A DNA stretch of 61,777 nt from BS750m-G77 sp043797735 (GTDB lineage: Bacteria > Omnitrophota > Gorgyraeia > Gygaellales > Profunditerraquicolaceae): positions 1 through 61,777 of the forward strand of contig JAZDPH010000035.1 in NCBI GenBank assembly GCA_043797735.1, in the 5' to 3' direction. This document shows positions 34,208-42,363 of this stretch, one piece after another; the stretch's first letter is position 1; every line of letters starts with the position of its first letter. The translations under genes and the position numbers were made by a program. Below the pieces are notes generated by a model. The model was not told where the DNA came from and did no database searches. It saw nothing but the letters and a program-made list of their open reading frames with translations.

Positions 34208-34610
34208 ACAAAATTTATATTTAGGTAAACCCCGCTCCTGCGCGCAGGAGCTGGGTAAATCCGGAGAAGAGGCCGCGGTTGATTTATTAAAGAAAAACGG
34301 ATATAATATCATCTTTAGGAATTATAAGACGCGTTTGGGCGAGATAGATGTCATCGCCTACGACAAGGATACGCTCTGTTTTATTGAAGTAAAAACCAGG
34401 AGTTCCGACAGGTTCGGCCTCGGGCAGGAGGCGGTATCAAAACCTAAGCAAAGGCAGATTGCTAAGGCCGCGCTTATTTTTATTAAAGAAAAAAACCTGC
34501 TTAACAGGAAGGCAAGGTTTGACGTAGCTTCGGTTCTGGTTTCTCTTGGGCTGCCGAAAATAAATTTGATAAAAGACGCCTTTGAGTTAGACCCAAGTTT
34601 TAGCCCTTAA
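34200..34610 (+). CDS. yraN: UPF0102 family protein YraN
   Basis: Predicted endonuclease-like fold of unknown role, widely found after rnhB. Core motifs are GKSGEEAAVDLLKKNGYNIIFRNYKTRLGEIDVIAYD, FIEVKTRS and ARFDV. The start is TTG 34200, overlapping rnhB. The N-terminal extension YLGKPRSCAQELGK is encoded over a small palindrome (CTCCTGCGCGCAGGAG), suggesting another repeat inside coding sequence. 136 residues. Confidence 0.85.
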   Translation: MTKQNLYLGKPRSCAQELGKSGEEAAVDLLKKNGYNIIFRNYKTRLGEIDVIAYDKDTLCFIEVKTRSSDRFGLGQEAVSKPKQRQIAKAALIFIKEKNLLNRKARFDVASVLVSLGLPKINLIKDAFELDPSFSP

Positions 34611-34611
34611 A

Positions 34612-35172
34612 ATGTATAAAGACAGTTCGCTCAAAAAATATCTTGATGATTTGGCGGCAAAGCTGCCTGCCCCGGGCGGGGGTTCGGCAGCGGCATTATC
34701 GGCCGCGCTGGGGGCCTCCTTAATCAGCATGGTGGTTAATTTTTCCCTGGGGAAGCCTAAATATGCCTGTTATGAAAATGACTTAAAAGGGATTTTCCGG
34801 AAATCCGAAGGTTTAAGGAGGCAATTCCTGAACCTGGTGGATCTGGATGTCCGCGCCTATAAGGGCAGGAACATAAGGGATGCGCTTGACGTGCCTTTTA
34901 TGCTGGCGCGCCTGTGCCTTGAGGGGATAAAATTATGCCCGCCCCTGGTGAAAAAGGGTAATATAAATTTAATCAGCGATGTGGCGGTAGCCGCGGTCCT
35001 GCTGGAGGCGGCATTTTCTTCGGCACAATACAACGTGGAGATAAACCTGAAGTTACTGGGGGACAAAAAGTTATCCGTTGCCATTAAGAGGGAATTGGCG
35101 GGCAAGGATAAAATAATAAAGAGAATAAGGATGCAGACGGAGGTTAAAGTTGGCGAAATTATTAGAAGGTAA
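34612..35172 (+). CDS. fchA: Methenyltetrahydrofolate cyclohydrolase / formiminotransferase-cyclodeaminase family
   Basis: Helical cyclodeaminase-fold protein of 186 residues. AKLPAPGGGSAAALSAALGASLISMVVNFSLGK is the family signature. In acetogens such stand-alone proteins interconvert 10-formyl-THF and methenyl-THF in the methyl branch of the Wood-Ljungdahl pathway. The gene overlaps folD by 23 bp and is followed by metF and acsB, which fits that role better than histidine breakdown. No formate-THF ligase gene is in the window. Confidence 0.85.
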   Translation: MYKDSSLKKYLDDLAAKLPAPGGGSAAALSAALGASLISMVVNFSLGKPKYACYENDLKGIFRKSEGLRRQFLNLVDLDVRAYKGRNIRDALDVPFMLARLCLEGIKLCPPLVKKGNINLISDVAVAAVLLEAAFSSAQYNVEINLKLLGDKKLSVAIKRELAGKDKIIKRIRMQTEVKVGEIIRR

Positions 35173-35995
35173 ACCTATTGCTGAGAAAATAAAAGAAGAG
35201 ATTAAGTCTGGAGTTTGCTCTTTAAAAGTCAAGCCTGTTTTGGCCAGTGTTCAGGTTGGCGAGAATGCCGGCGCTGAAAGCTATGCTAAGTCTCAAAATA
35301 AGGCTGCCGAAGGCTTAGGCATTGATTATCAGTTTCATAAATTGGCCGTAGATACCTCAGAGGACAGCCTTGTTGAGTTTATCCGCAGGCTAAACGGAGA
35401 TAAATCCGTAAACGGCATCATTATCCAGATGCCCCTTCCGCCGCAGATAGACTATAAAAAGATAAGCGGGTTTATCAGCCCGGATAAGGATGTGGAAGGG
35501 ATGCATCCGCTAAATATAGGTAAGATAGTGTTTGGAAAGGCCAAGCTCCTGCCCTGTACGCCGGCGGCAGTAATGGAGTTATTGAATTGCTGCTCTCTGG
35601 ATTTATGCGGAAAAGAAGTAGTAATAGTCGGCCATAGCGAGATAGTCGGTAAGCCCCTGGCGCTTATTTTATTGGATAAGTTCGCCACGGTGACGGTGGC
35701 TCATATCGGCACCTCCAAGGCAGGCAGATTAGAGGAGCATGTAAAGAGAGCCGAAATCCTGATTGTGGCAGTGGGCAAGGCCGGCTTAATTAAAGGCGAA
35801 TGGGTTAAAGAGGGGGCTATTGTTATTGACGTGGGGATAAACCGCGTGGAAGGAAAAATTGTCGGAGACGTGGAGTTTGAGGAGGCCGCAAAGCGCGCCT
35901 GCTGTATTACCCCCGTCCCCGGCGGCGTCGGCCCCCTGACCGTTACCATGTTGATGCGCAATTTAGTGGAAGCGGCAAAATTACAGCAGGGCTAA
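35150..35995 (+). CDS. folD: Methylenetetrahydrofolate dehydrogenase FolD with Lys-to-Gln change
   Basis: NAD(P)-dependent 5,10-methylene-THF dehydrogenase; most FolD proteins also have cyclohydrolase activity. Seen: VNGIIIQMPLPPQID, SPDKDVEGMHPLNIGKI, PCTPAAVMELL and VIVGHSEIVGKPLALILL. In the Y-x-x-x-K active-site motif the sequence reads YAKSQ, so the catalytic Lys is Gln49 (codon CAA at 35294). In the human enzyme the equivalent Lys-to-Gln change is reported to abolish the cyclohydrolase while sparing the dehydrogenase. The overlapping fchA would supply the missing step. The start is TTG 35150. Confidence 0.92.
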   Translation: MAKLLEGKPIAEKIKEEIKSGVCSLKVKPVLASVQVGENAGAESYAKSQNKAAEGLGIDYQFHKLAVDTSEDSLVEFIRRLNGDKSVNGIIIQMPLPPQIDYKKISGFISPDKDVEGMHPLNIGKIVFGKAKLLPCTPAAVMELLNCCSLDLCGKEVVIVGHSEIVGKPLALILLDKFATVTVAHIGTSKAGRLEEHVKRAEILIVAVGKAGLIKGEWVKEGAIVIDVGINRVEGKIVGDVEFEEAAKRACCITPVPGGVGPLTVTMLMRNLVEAAKLQQG

Positions 35996-35998
35996 AAA

Positions 35999-36868
35999 AT
36001 GACCTTTAAGGAAAAAATACATTCGGGTAAGTTTGTGGTGACCTCGGAGATTGGGCCGCCCAAGGGAATCGAGGTTGGGCAGATCCTGGAGGATGCCGAA
36101 CTTATCCGCGGCAGGGTGGATGCCATAAACGTTACCGACCTGCAGAGTTCGGTGATGCGGCTGGGCTCTTTGGCAGTCTCCAGCCTCCTGAAACAGAAGG
36201 GTTTTGAGCCGGTATTTCAGCTGACCTGCCGGGACCGCAACCGCCTGGCGCTACAGTCGGACCTGCTTTCCGCGGCGGCGCTGGGCATTGAAAATGTTCT
36301 CATCTTAACCGGCGACCATACCACATTAGGAGACCATCCCGAGGCAAAGCCTGTTTTTGACCTGGATTCAGTGCAGTTATTGCAGGCAGCCAAAAAGCTG
36401 CAGCAGGGCTTTGATATGAATAATTTTAAGCTTCAGGGTGAGCCTCCGAAATTTTGCCTGGGCGCAGTGGTAAATCCCGGCGCAGACCCCCTGGAGCCGC
36501 AAATTCTAAAGATGGAGAAAAAAATAGAGGCGGGGGCGGAATTTTTCCAGACTCAAGCCGTCTATGACCTGAAGATTTTTGAAAATTTTATAAATAAGAT
36601 AAAACACTTAAAAACCACGGTGCTGGCGGGTATAGTGCTGTTAAAATCCGCCGGCATGGCAAGGTATATGAATAAGAACGTCGCCGGGGTTTTTGTGCCC
36701 GATAACCTGATAAAAGAGATGGAAGAGGCAAAGGACAAGGCTGCCAAATCCGTAGAAATATCCTCAAGGCTGATAAAGGAACTCAAGGCCATGTGTAACG
36801 GCATCCATATTATGCCTATCGGCTGGGATAAGATTGTGCCGAAGGTATTGGATGCGGCGGGGTTATAA
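35999..36868 (+). CDS. metF: Methylenetetrahydrofolate reductase
   Basis: TIM-barrel flavoenzyme reducing methylene-THF to methyl-THF, the last folate step before the methyl group is passed to the CODH/ACS complex. Seen: FVVTSEIGPPKG, INVTDLQSSVMRLGSLA, LTCRDRNRLALQSDLL, LILTGDH and AEFFQTQAVYDL. 289 residues, similar to acetogen MetF. The zinc partner MetV is not adjacent. acsB begins 2 bp after the stop, so co-transcription is likely. Confidence 0.9.
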   Translation: MTFKEKIHSGKFVVTSEIGPPKGIEVGQILEDAELIRGRVDAINVTDLQSSVMRLGSLAVSSLLKQKGFEPVFQLTCRDRNRLALQSDLLSAAALGIENVLILTGDHTTLGDHPEAKPVFDLDSVQLLQAAKKLQQGFDMNNFKLQGEPPKFCLGAVVNPGADPLEPQILKMEKKIEAGAEFFQTQAVYDLKIFENFINKIKHLKTTVLAGIVLLKSAGMARYMNKNVAGVFVPDNLIKEMEEAKDKAAKSVEISSRLIKELKAMCNGIHIMPIGWDKIVPKVLDAAGL

Positions 36869-36870
36869 TA

Positions 36871-37212
36871 ATGGGCCTGCCGCAGATACCCGGGGCAAAG
36901 AAGAAGGGCGTAGTATTATTTGATGTTTCGGATGGCCTGGAAAAATTAGACGAGTATCTTATAAATGATACCGTCTGCATTGACGGACCGGCAGAACTCG
37001 CCATCCGCCTGGCCGGGGAGCTGAATCATAAATACAAAGTCGCCTCCAAAGTCGTAAACAGGGACAAATTTGAAAGAGAACTGCCCGCCTATATTGAAGT
37101 AATCAACAGCCCTATTCAGGAGATCGTCGGGGAAGGAAGGGCGGAGGCGGTTAAGTTTAAAAACGGCAAAGTTGTCGGGGTAAGTTTAGTCGTATTAATA
37201 AAAGGAGATAAT
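36871..37212 (+). other. In-frame N-terminal extension or upstream ORF of acsB
   Basis: A 114-codon region with no stop before acsB proper. It has a Rossmann-like sequence (TVCIDGPAELAIRLAGEL, then VVNRDKFEREL, then EIVGEGRAEAVKFKNGKVVGVSLVVLIKG) resembling the NAD-binding middle part of thioredoxin-reductase-type flavoproteins but too short for one. Either a fusion protein is made, or translation restarts at 37213. Confidence 0.6.
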
Positions 37213-40200
37213 ATGTCAGAGCTATTAGTTCAGATGGGGACCAAGGGTGCGGCGGCGGTACTGGAGTTGACGCGCCAGTCGCTAAACGATGCGATTGCCG
37301 CCGGGGGCAGGGATAAACCGGTTGCTTTTCCCGAGACAAATTATTATCTGCCCCTGATAAATGTCTTATTGAATATTGAGGTCAGGAACCTGGGGGATTG
37401 CCTTCTTGCCTTAGAGCAGGCAGAGGCATTAAACAGGAATGAGGCGGCCAAGAGCGGCTTGATTATAAACAGCCTCGGCGGCATCCTGAATAAAGGCATC
37501 GCCACTTTAATCTGCGAGGAGCTCCTGGCGGTTCTGGCGGTTTCAAAAAAAGAGCACCCTAAGGCCGGTTTGGGTTTTGTGCCGGATAAGATACTGCGTT
37601 CGCTGGGATTACAGCTGGTTGACGGCAGGATCTCCGGCATCGCCGTAATCTTAGGGCCGGCTAAAGACGATGATTCCGCCGTAGAATTAATCAGGAATTT
37701 CCAGTCCAAGGGCATTGTCAGCCTCTTAGCCGGCAGCGCTTCAGGAAAAACTTTTGCCAGCCAGCTTGAGAATAAAAAAATAGAATTAGGGCTGGATAAT
37801 TATATTGTTGCCCTGGGGGAGGATTATTTATCGGCGATTTATGCGGTTAATTTTGCGGTAAGAGCGCCCTTAATTTACGGCGGATGCAAGCCCGGGCAGT
37901 GGGAGGCTGCAGCCGGTTATGTCCGCAATCGCGTGCCTGCTTTTGTTCTGCTTTTGGGGTATGTCGATGAGGTTATCGTTGCCACCGGCCTGGGTGTATT
38001 GGCTTTCGGCCTGCCGATTATAACCGACTTGGATGTGCCGCAGCTGCCTAAGATAGACACTACGCTTTATGAGGCGCTGGTTACCGAGAAGGACTATAAA
38101 AAAATTCCCTCAAAGTGTATTCTGGCGCGGGGGATTAAGGTGAAATTGGCAGAGGTGCCTGTGCCTGTGCCGTATGCCTCGGCCTTTGAAGGGGAGCGGG
38201 TGAAGAAAGACCAGCTGCAGGTTGAATTCGGAGGAAAGGCAAGCCTTGCCTTTGAATTTCTCTCATCCGCAAAGGAAGAGCAGGTTGATGACGGCAGGTT
38301 TGAGCTAATCGGCCCGGACATTGACCAGTTAGAGCCGGACAAGAAGTCTCTGCCCTTGGCAATTACAGTTGGAGTCTTTGGCCGCAAAATGCAGAAGGAT
38401 TTTGAGCCGATACTGGAACGCCAGATTCATCGTTTCATGAATTACGCCTGCGGGGTAATGCACGTGGGCCAGCGCGATATGAACTGGATACGCATCAGCC
38501 GTGATGCCTTTAATAAGGGTTTCAGGTTAAAGCATGTCGGGGTAATCCTGCATGCGATGCTGCATCAGGAATACAGCGCCATCGTAGATAAGGTTCAGGT
38601 TAAGGTTTACACAAAGCAGGATGAGGTAGAGAAACTATTGCCTGCCGCCAAAAAGGTGTTTGATGAGCGCGACGAACGCATCAGCGGGATGACCGATGAA
38701 AGTGTAAAGGATTTTTATTCGTGCCTGCTCTGCCAGTCCTTTGCCCCGAATCACGTTTGTATCGTAACCCCCGAGCGGCTGGGCCTCTGCGGGGCATATT
38801 CCTGGCTTGATGCCAAGGCGGCGTATGAGATTACCCCCACCGGGCCGAATCAGCCTATTACCAAAGGCAGCGTCTTGGACGAGCGGCTGGGCCAGTGGCA
38901 GAGCGTAAATGAGTTTATCTATCAGAAATCAAACAAGAGCATCGATAAGACCAGCATGTATTCGCTTATGGATTCCCCGCAATCGTCGTGCGTAGTGGGA
39001 AACACCCGAGTTATTATTGATAATGAATTAAAGCCCATAGGGGAATTTATAGATAATAATCGCGGAGGTGAAGAATATGCGAAGTCGGGAGTTTTTACTT
39101 TAAAGGAAAGTAAAGCAACTTCGGAGAGAATAGTGGCAATGCAAAGATTTGAACTGCCTGAGAAAAAAGATTTAGTTACTATAAGAACGAAAACCGGAAC
39201 GGAACTTATCCTTACTGGTGACCATCGGATTGCTACGGATAGGCCTGAGGGCCTAAATTGGATTCCGGCTTGCGAACTCAAAACGGGCGATAGAATAATC
39301 TCTTTAAAGAGGTTGGACATAAAAGAGGAAGTGCCGGATTTGCGCAGTTTAATCTCGGATGATTTGCCTCTAAAAGATAAAGTCCTTATGGAGACATCGG
39401 TAAATAAAGCCATAATAAATAAGGAATTATTTTATTTGATGGGTTTAATTGCCTCTGATGGCTCGGTTTTTAAGAGAGGAAACCGCGAATATGGCATATA
39501 TTTTGTGAATACAGGGAAAGAATTGATTAGCGAATATGAAAATTTATACAAAACTATCTTTCCTGAGAAAAATTTGCATGTCGGCATAAAAAAACCGAGG
39601 AAAGACGCTTTCATCAAAGGAAGAAGAATCCACTCCAAAAAGGATTGTTATGTATGTTATTCCAATAATTCTATTTTTGGAATTCTGCTTGAGTGCTTCG
39701 GAATAATCCCAAAGAAAAAAAGCAGGTGCCTTAAGAACATGGTAACTTTGCCGCGTGGATATATCGCGGGCTTTTTAACCGGTCTTTTTGACGGAGACGG
39801 AAGCATCAGACTGAGAAAATACGATAATAAATGGGATGTCGCAGAGGGCTACCTTTGCTGCCAGACTCAAGAACAAGGCTATTACCTTCAGTTATTATTA
39901 AAAAGGTTCGGCATAGTAAGCAATTTAAAGAAGTCCAATTCTATCTATAAAATTGAATTACACGGAAATAACATCTATGAATTTTGCAAGATTATAACGC
40001 CCGTCCATAGAGAAAAGAAAAAAATAACCGAGAAGATAAGGTTATTATATAAAGAGCCAAAGATAGACAAAACACAGGTTAATATCTTGCCCTTTTTTGT
40101 AGGAAAGAGGTTAGCCGACTTGCCCGAAAGTAAAAGTATGTTAAGCTCAAGCACTAACTTCTATTATAAGACTTTTCGCTCAAGGCCAACAGCGGATAAT

Positions 40201-40791
40201 CTACGTAAGGTTATCAATAATTCCGGCTCAAATGAGGCCAACGCATTGAGAGTATTTTTGGATAGCGATTTCTATTTGGATATTATTGATAAAGTCAAAA
40301 AAAATACAAAAAGGGAGAAATACGTTTATAACCTTACTTTGTCCGATACGCATTGTTATTTTGCTAACCAGGTGCTTATAAAGAATTGTGGTTGTTTTGA
40401 GTGTATCATTGCTATCATCCCCGAGGCAAACGGGGTGATGCTGGTGCACCGTGATTATTCCGGGATGACCCCCTGCGGGATGAGCTTTACCACCTTAGCC
40501 GGTTCGGTGGGCGGCGGGGCGCAGACCCCGGGATTTTTAGGCATAGGCAAACTTTATATATTAAGCAATAAGTTTATTTCCGCAGAAGGCGGCTTAAAAC
40601 GGGTAGTCTGGATGCCCAAAGAGTTAAAGGAAATATTGGGAGATAAGTTAAAAAAACGCGCAGAGGAGCTGGGCCTGCCGGATTTAATTGATAAAATTGC
40701 CGACGAAACAAAGGCACAAACCTCGGAAGAGCTCCAGAGTTATTTAGCCAAGGTAAAACATCCTGCCCTGGCGATGGAGCCGATGTTGTAA
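36871..40791 (+). CDS. acsB: CO-methylating acetyl-CoA synthase, interrupted by an intein
   Basis: Builds acetyl-CoA from CO, a methyl corrinoid and CoA. The frame has 1306 codons. Codons 1-114 are an extra N-terminal region. ACS proper begins about ATG 37213 (codon 115), which has AAAGGAG just upstream. It contains FYSCLLCQSFAPNHVC and RLGLCGAYSWLDAKAAYEI, with the A-cluster and [4Fe-4S] cysteines. Codons 707-1172 are an intein; the sequence on either side joins as QSS and CGCFECIIAIIPE, restoring the A-cluster CGC motif. From codon 115, exteins total about 726 residues, like Moorella ACS (about 729). CODH and corrinoid-protein genes are not in the window. Confidence 0.93.
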   Translation: MGLPQIPGAKKKGVVLFDVSDGLEKLDEYLINDTVCIDGPAELAIRLAGELNHKYKVASKVVNRDKFERELPAYIEVINSPIQEIVGEGRAEAVKFKNGKVVGVSLVVLIKGDNMSELLVQMGTKGAAAVLELTRQSLNDAIAAGGRDKPVAFPETNYYLPLINVLLNIEVRNLGDCLLALEQAEALNRNEAAKSGLIINSLGGILNKGIATLICEELLAVLAVSKKEHPKAGLGFVPDKILRSLGLQLVDGRISGIAVILGPAKDDDSAVELIRNFQSKGIVSLLAGSASGKTFASQLENKKIELGLDNYIVALGEDYLSAIYAVNFAVRAPLIYGGCKPGQWEAAAGYVRNRVPAFVLLLGYVDEVIVATGLGVLAFGLPIITDLDVPQLPKIDTTLYEALVTEKDYKKIPSKCILARGIKVKLAEVPVPVPYASAFEGERVKKDQLQVEFGGKASLAFEFLSSAKEEQVDDGRFELIGPDIDQLEPDKKSLPLAITVGVFGRKMQKDFEPILERQIHRFMNYACGVMHVGQRDMNWIRISRDAFNKGFRLKHVGVILHAMLHQEYSAIVDKVQVKVYTKQDEVEKLLPAAKKVFDERDERISGMTDESVKDFYSCLLCQSFAPNHVCIVTPERLGLCGAYSWLDAKAAYEITPTGPNQPITKGSVLDERLGQWQSVNEFIYQKSNKSIDKTSMYSLMDSPQSSCVVGNTRVIIDNELKPIGEFIDNNRGGEEYAKSGVFTLKESKATSERIVAMQRFELPEKKDLVTIRTKTGTELILTGDHRIATDRPEGLNWIPACELKTGDRIISLKRLDIKEEVPDLRSLISDDLPLKDKVLMETSVNKAIINKELFYLMGLIASDGSVFKRGNREYGIYFVNTGKELISEYENLYKTIFPEKNLHVGIKKPRKDAFIKGRRIHSKKDCYVCYSNNSIFGILLECFGIIPKKKSRCLKNMVTLPRGYIAGFLTGLFDGDGSIRLRKYDNKWDVAEGYLCCQTQEQGYYLQLLLKRFGIVSNLKKSNSIYKIELHGNNIYEFCKIITPVHREKKKITEKIRLLYKEPKIDKTQVNILPFFVGKRLADLPESKSMLSSSTNFYYKTFRSRPTADNLRKVINNSGSNEANALRVFLDSDFYLDIIDKVKKNTKREKYVYNLTLSDTHCYFANQVLIKNCGCFECIIAIIPEANGVMLVHRDYSGMTPCGMSFTTLAGSVGGGAQTPGFLGIGKLYILSNKFISAEGGLKRVVWMPKELKEILGDKLKKRAEELGLPDLIDKIADETKAQTSEELQSYLAKVKHPALAMEPML
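38989..40386 (+). mobile_element. Intein with LAGLIDADG homing endonuclease in acsB
   Basis: 466 codons. It begins with Cys (CVVGNTRVII, block A). Block B is ELILTGDHRIATD. Endonuclease motifs are LMGLIASDGSV and FLTGLFDGDGSI with both Asp residues present. Block F is YNLTLSDTHCYFAN, and block G ends QVLIKN followed by Cys as the +1 residue. The penultimate residue is Lys instead of the usual His. All the parts needed for splicing and homing appear present. Its codons are visibly richer in A and T than the flanking exteins, consistent with horizontal arrival. The insertion point is directly before the first Cys of the A-cluster Cys-Gly-Cys. Confidence 0.95.
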
Positions 40792-40805
40792 ACCGCCGAT
40801 TTTCC

Positions 40806-40834
40806 TTGACAATAGTATATCACTGTGATATACT
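40806..40834 (+). promoter_or_regulatory. Toxin-antitoxin promoter with overlapping operator palindrome
   Basis: TTGACA (40806-40811), 17-nt spacer, TATACT (40829-40834). AGTATATCAC (40814-40823), one base, GTGATATACT (40825-40834) form a perfect palindrome spanning the spacer and -10 box, a likely site for repression by the antitoxin. Confidence 0.85.
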
Positions 40835-40852
40835 TTAATCGGAGGTGAAAAG

Positions 40853-41086
40853 ATGTCTGTGATGATGAATAAAGAGCTTCTTATAAGAATGCCCTCTTCG
40901 CTTTATCAAGAAACAGTCAAACTTTGCAGGAAAAGATATATGTCAATATCCTCATTTATCCGGGAATTGCTTATTGAGCAGATAGAGAACTCTCTTGCTC
41001 CGGCAGAAGAAAAGATTGTTGCCGAAGGCGAAAGGCTGTACCTGAAAAGAAAAGGCGCTAACTGGAGAAAGGTAAAGCGTGGGTAA
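40853..41086 (+). CDS. Ribbon-helix-helix antitoxin
   Basis: 77 residues. The N-terminal part LLIRMPSSLYQETVKLCRKRYMSISSFIRELL is a ribbon-helix-helix pattern (short beta strand then two helices), which binds operator DNA as a dimer. The charged C-terminal tail (KIVAEGERLYLKRKGANW) would wrap the toxin. The gene overlaps the next by 8 bp, typical for toxin-antitoxin pairs. GGAGGTG lies before the ATG. No family symbol can be given safely. Confidence 0.8.
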   Translation: MSVMMNKELLIRMPSSLYQETVKLCRKRYMSISSFIRELLIEQIENSLAPAEEKIVAEGERLYLKRKGANWRKVKRG

Positions 41087-41351
41087 CTTTGAAGTTCTCC
41101 TAATGCCGGCAGCGCTTAAATTCTATAAGTCCTGCCCGGAAGAGCTGGCAAAGCGATTAAATAAGTGCTTTGAGGATATTGAAAGTAACCCTTTCTGGGG
41201 CCCGAATATCAAAGTGTTAAAAGGCCAGATGAGGCGATATAGATACCGGGTAGGAGATTACCGCGTGATTTATGGCATAGACAAAGAAAACAATAAAGTC
41301 TTTGTTACTTTAATTGCCTCCCGGCCCTCTGCATACAGAAATATAAATTGA
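41079..41351 (+). CDS. RelE/ParE superfamily toxin
   Basis: 90 residues. The RelE-like core is seen in VLLMPAALKFYKSCPEELAKRL, NPFWGPNIKVLKGQMRRYRYRVGDYRVIYGID and VFVTLIASRPSAY. The pattern LKG..RYRVGDYRVIY is typical of RelE-type mRNA interferases, though ParE-type gyrase poisons look similar. It is expected to be neutralised by the protein encoded immediately upstream. The cassette lies between acsB and a REP-type repeat, an accessory position. Confidence 0.88.
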   Translation: MGNFEVLLMPAALKFYKSCPEELAKRLNKCFEDIESNPFWGPNIKVLKGQMRRYRYRVGDYRVIYGIDKENNKVFVTLIASRPSAYRNIN

Positions 41352-41371
41352 CTTTGCAAACTATGCAAATA

Positions 41372-41491
41372 GAGATTGCTGAAAAATTCGATTTTCTCGT
41401 CATTGCGAGCGACCGAAGGGAGCGAAGCAATCTCAAAAAATAGATTGCTTCGGCACTTCGTGCCTCGCAATGACAATATTTCAGCAATCTC
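41372..41491. repeat. REP-type multi-stem element (GTCATTGCGAG), copy 2
   Basis: Outer arms GAGATTGCTGAAA (41372-41384) and TTTCAGCAATCTC (41479-41491); GTCATTGCGAG with CTCGCAATGAC next; inner GAAGCAATCT with AGATTGCTTC. Same architecture as 31172-31314 with different outer arms. Confidence 0.9.
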
Positions 41492-41502
41492 AAATATTTT
41501 AC

Positions 41503-41531
41503 TTGACGGCTGCCGATTAAAAATGTATACT
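41503..41531 (+). promoter_or_regulatory. Sigma70-type promoter of the TPR gene
   Basis: TTGACG (41503-41508), 17-nt spacer, TATACT (41526-41531). Predicted transcription start about 41538, only a few bases before ATG 41544. Confidence 0.75.
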
Positions 41532-41543
41532 ATAAATAATCGC

Positions 41544-42302
41544 ATGAATAATCCCAACCGAAATAATTACCTAAAGATAACAGCAGTAATATCGACCCTC
41601 TTTATTTCTGTCTTTCTTTTGGCCGCGCAGGTTTTAGCGGCCGAAGAATTGTCGGCAAAGCAGAAGGAGGCGCGCGCATACCGCGCCGAAGGGGTAAAAC
41701 ACCAAAACGCCGGAGATTTGACGGCTGCGTCAAGCTACTATCAGAGAGCAACAACGGTGGATCCGTTTTATGCCGTAGCTTATAATGACCTGGGTATAAT
41801 ATACGAAGCCCAAGGCAATACCGAGCAGGCAAAGCAGCTTTACCTGAAGGCAATAGAATTAGAGCCTAATTTTTTGAGCGCCTATACTAATTTGGCGTTA
41901 GTTTACGAACAGGAACGCGACCTCAACAAAGCCGCTTATTATTGGAGGAAAAGAGCTGAACTTGGCAACCTTCAAGACTCCTGGACAATAAGAGCAATAA
42001 GCCGCTTGGCAGATATAGAAGCGGTTCTTTATGCCGAACCTGTCAAAGAAGGCCGAGAGCGCCAGGCTGCTGAACTCTCCCGCAAGATAAAGGCCGAGAA
42101 ATCCTTTCTAGTAGATGGCGATAATGAACAAGCCAATAAGGCGCTTGCCAAGAAGTATTTTGCAAGGGCAAAGAGGTTCTACAAAGAAGGGAAGGAGTTA
42201 GCGGCTTTTAAAGTGGCCAGTGAAGCTAATTACCTTGATCCCTCCGATGCCAAAATCCAAGAATTCATGGGTAAAATCTCAACAAAAATATTATCGCAAT
42301 AA
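41544..42302 (+). CDS. Secreted TPR-repeat protein
   Basis: 252 residues. A signal peptide (ITAVISTLFISVFLLAAQVLAAEE) is followed by tetratricopeptide repeats: ARAYRAEGVKHQNAGDLTAA, then AVAYNDLGIIYEAQGNTEQA and SAYTNLALVYEQERDLNKAA. A charged helical tail contains another degenerate repeat. TPRs mediate protein-protein contacts; the partner is unknown. ATG 41544 is chosen because the -10 box overlaps the ATG at 41523, so longer forms could not be translated from this promoter. Confidence 0.82.
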   Translation: MNNPNRNNYLKITAVISTLFISVFLLAAQVLAAEELSAKQKEARAYRAEGVKHQNAGDLTAASSYYQRATTVDPFYAVAYNDLGIIYEAQGNTEQAKQLYLKAIELEPNFLSAYTNLALVYEQERDLNKAAYYWRKRAELGNLQDSWTIRAISRLADIEAVLYAEPVKEGRERQAAELSRKIKAEKSFLVDGDNEQANKALAKKYFARAKRFYKEGKELAAFKVASEANYLDPSDAKIQEFMGKISTKILSQ

Positions 42303-42363
42303 AACGCCACGGAGTTTAAAGCCGGAGTTCCCTACCAAAAAGAATTTCCATGCAATCTAATTA

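Noticed and set aside
40787..40852. Riboswitch between acsB and the toxin-antitoxin genes
   Set aside because: Only 60 bp, fully explained by promoter, operator palindrome and ribosome-binding site.
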